DNA of 64,000 bases from Hyperoodon ampullatus (lineage: Eukaryota; Chordata; Mammalia; Artiodactyla; Ziphiidae), in contig CATKHW010000360.1 in NCBI GenBank assembly GCA_949752795.1, forward strand, positions 186,001 to 250,000. The letters run 5' to 3'. A model generated the notes under the pieces. That model searched no databases, was not told the DNA's origin, and saw only the letters and a program-made list of their open reading frames with translations. Every line of letters starts with the position of its first letter. The stretch's first letter is position 1. Shown here one piece after another: positions 63,807 through 64,000 of this stretch. The position numbers were made by a program, and so were the translations under genes.

Positions 63807-64000
63807 AGGGAAATACTTTAGAGTTCCTTCAGGATATCTGATGAAACCTGGAATGACCCTATCTACAGCGACAGCTGGGTGTGGCATAAGGCTGGACACT
63901 TGGGACTGAGAGGATTGGTGAGATTGGGTGAGCAAACGCAGACCCTTTAAAGCACAAATGCCTGGCACCCATTCCATGGGTCCCAACTCTCCAGGTTGAA
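63407..64000 (+). repeat. Satellite unit 30, partial at the window edge (subfamily B)
   Basis: First 594 bp of a unit; the rest lies outside the window. B state near 63,950. The A-rich tail is expanded and altered (63,782-63,806). Confidence 0.9.
63782..63806 (+). repeat. Altered A-rich tail in unit 30
   Basis: The tail reads caaagaaacaaacaaaaaaa and onward, a third independent-looking form of the L1-derived tail. Confidence 0.75.

Larger units (their letters stand above)
12992..64000 (+). repeat. 1.74-kb L1-derived satellite array (29 full units plus a partial)
   Basis: Units were cut at ataagatatcacttatgaag, the point where the array begins. This landmark recurs every 1,735-1,741 bp, most often 1,739, and always in the same orientation. 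Each unit reads: the last part of an L1 3' end and its A-rich tail (first ~393 bp), an unrecognised ~860-bp part holding a 74-bp palindrome at about unit position 1,166-1,239, then an L1 ORF2 C-terminal fragment from about 1,253 to the end. From what I remember, a satellite of about this length and with L1 content is the common component of cetacean heterochromatin; that name is an inference. The array continues past the window. Confidence 0.95.

Noticed and set aside
1..64000. A previously undescribed multi-gene system
   Set aside because: No intact coding region, RNA gene or regulatory cluster could be supported on either strand; all open frames trace back to the two tandem repeats.

Overview
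This window holds no gene that I can support. It is 64 kb of tandemly repeated, heterochromatin-type DNA from a eukaryote, almost certainly a mammal. It consists of two unrelated arrays joined at about position 12,991.

Region 1 (1 to about 12,991) is a minisatellite. Its monomer is 23-26 bp, roughly ggagcattgtgatgacaagg followed by gcat or gtcat, and hundreds of diverged copies all lie in one orientation. The monomers are organised into longer higher-order blocks, with boundaries near 1, 3171, 6804, 9045 and 11,990. The first two blocks are nearly collinear at an offset of 3,170 bp. They differ mainly in copy number of a ~172-bp sub-block (five copies in the first, two in the second). The many antisense reading frames here are by-products of a repeat whose complement rarely encodes a stop.

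Region 2 (12,992 to 64,000) is a head-to-tail macrosatellite: 29 complete units of 1,735-1,741 bp (modal length 1,739) plus a partial thirtieth that runs off the window. About half of each unit (~880 bp) is a recognisable LINE-1 3' end: the C-terminal part of ORF2, a 3' UTR and an A-rich tail. The other ~860 bp I do not recognise. It contains a 74-bp perfect or near-perfect palindrome without spacer, just upstream of the L1 part. Units 1, 2 and the start of unit 3 are an older-looking edge type. Inner units are homogenised and fall into two subfamilies (A mostly 18-41 kb, B mostly 42-64 kb). Neighbouring units share private variants, as expected from unequal exchange and conversion.

Organism: a ~1.74-kb satellite built on an L1 3' fragment matches what I remember of the common cetacean satellite (about 1.6-1.76 kb, reported to be L1-derived), so a whale or dolphin is my best guess. 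This rests on unit length and L1 content, not on a database match. No rRNA, tRNA, CRISPR, bacterial operon or intact transposon was seen. The features of most interest are the palindrome, the CpG-decay pattern in it, the edge-to-core gradient and the array junction.
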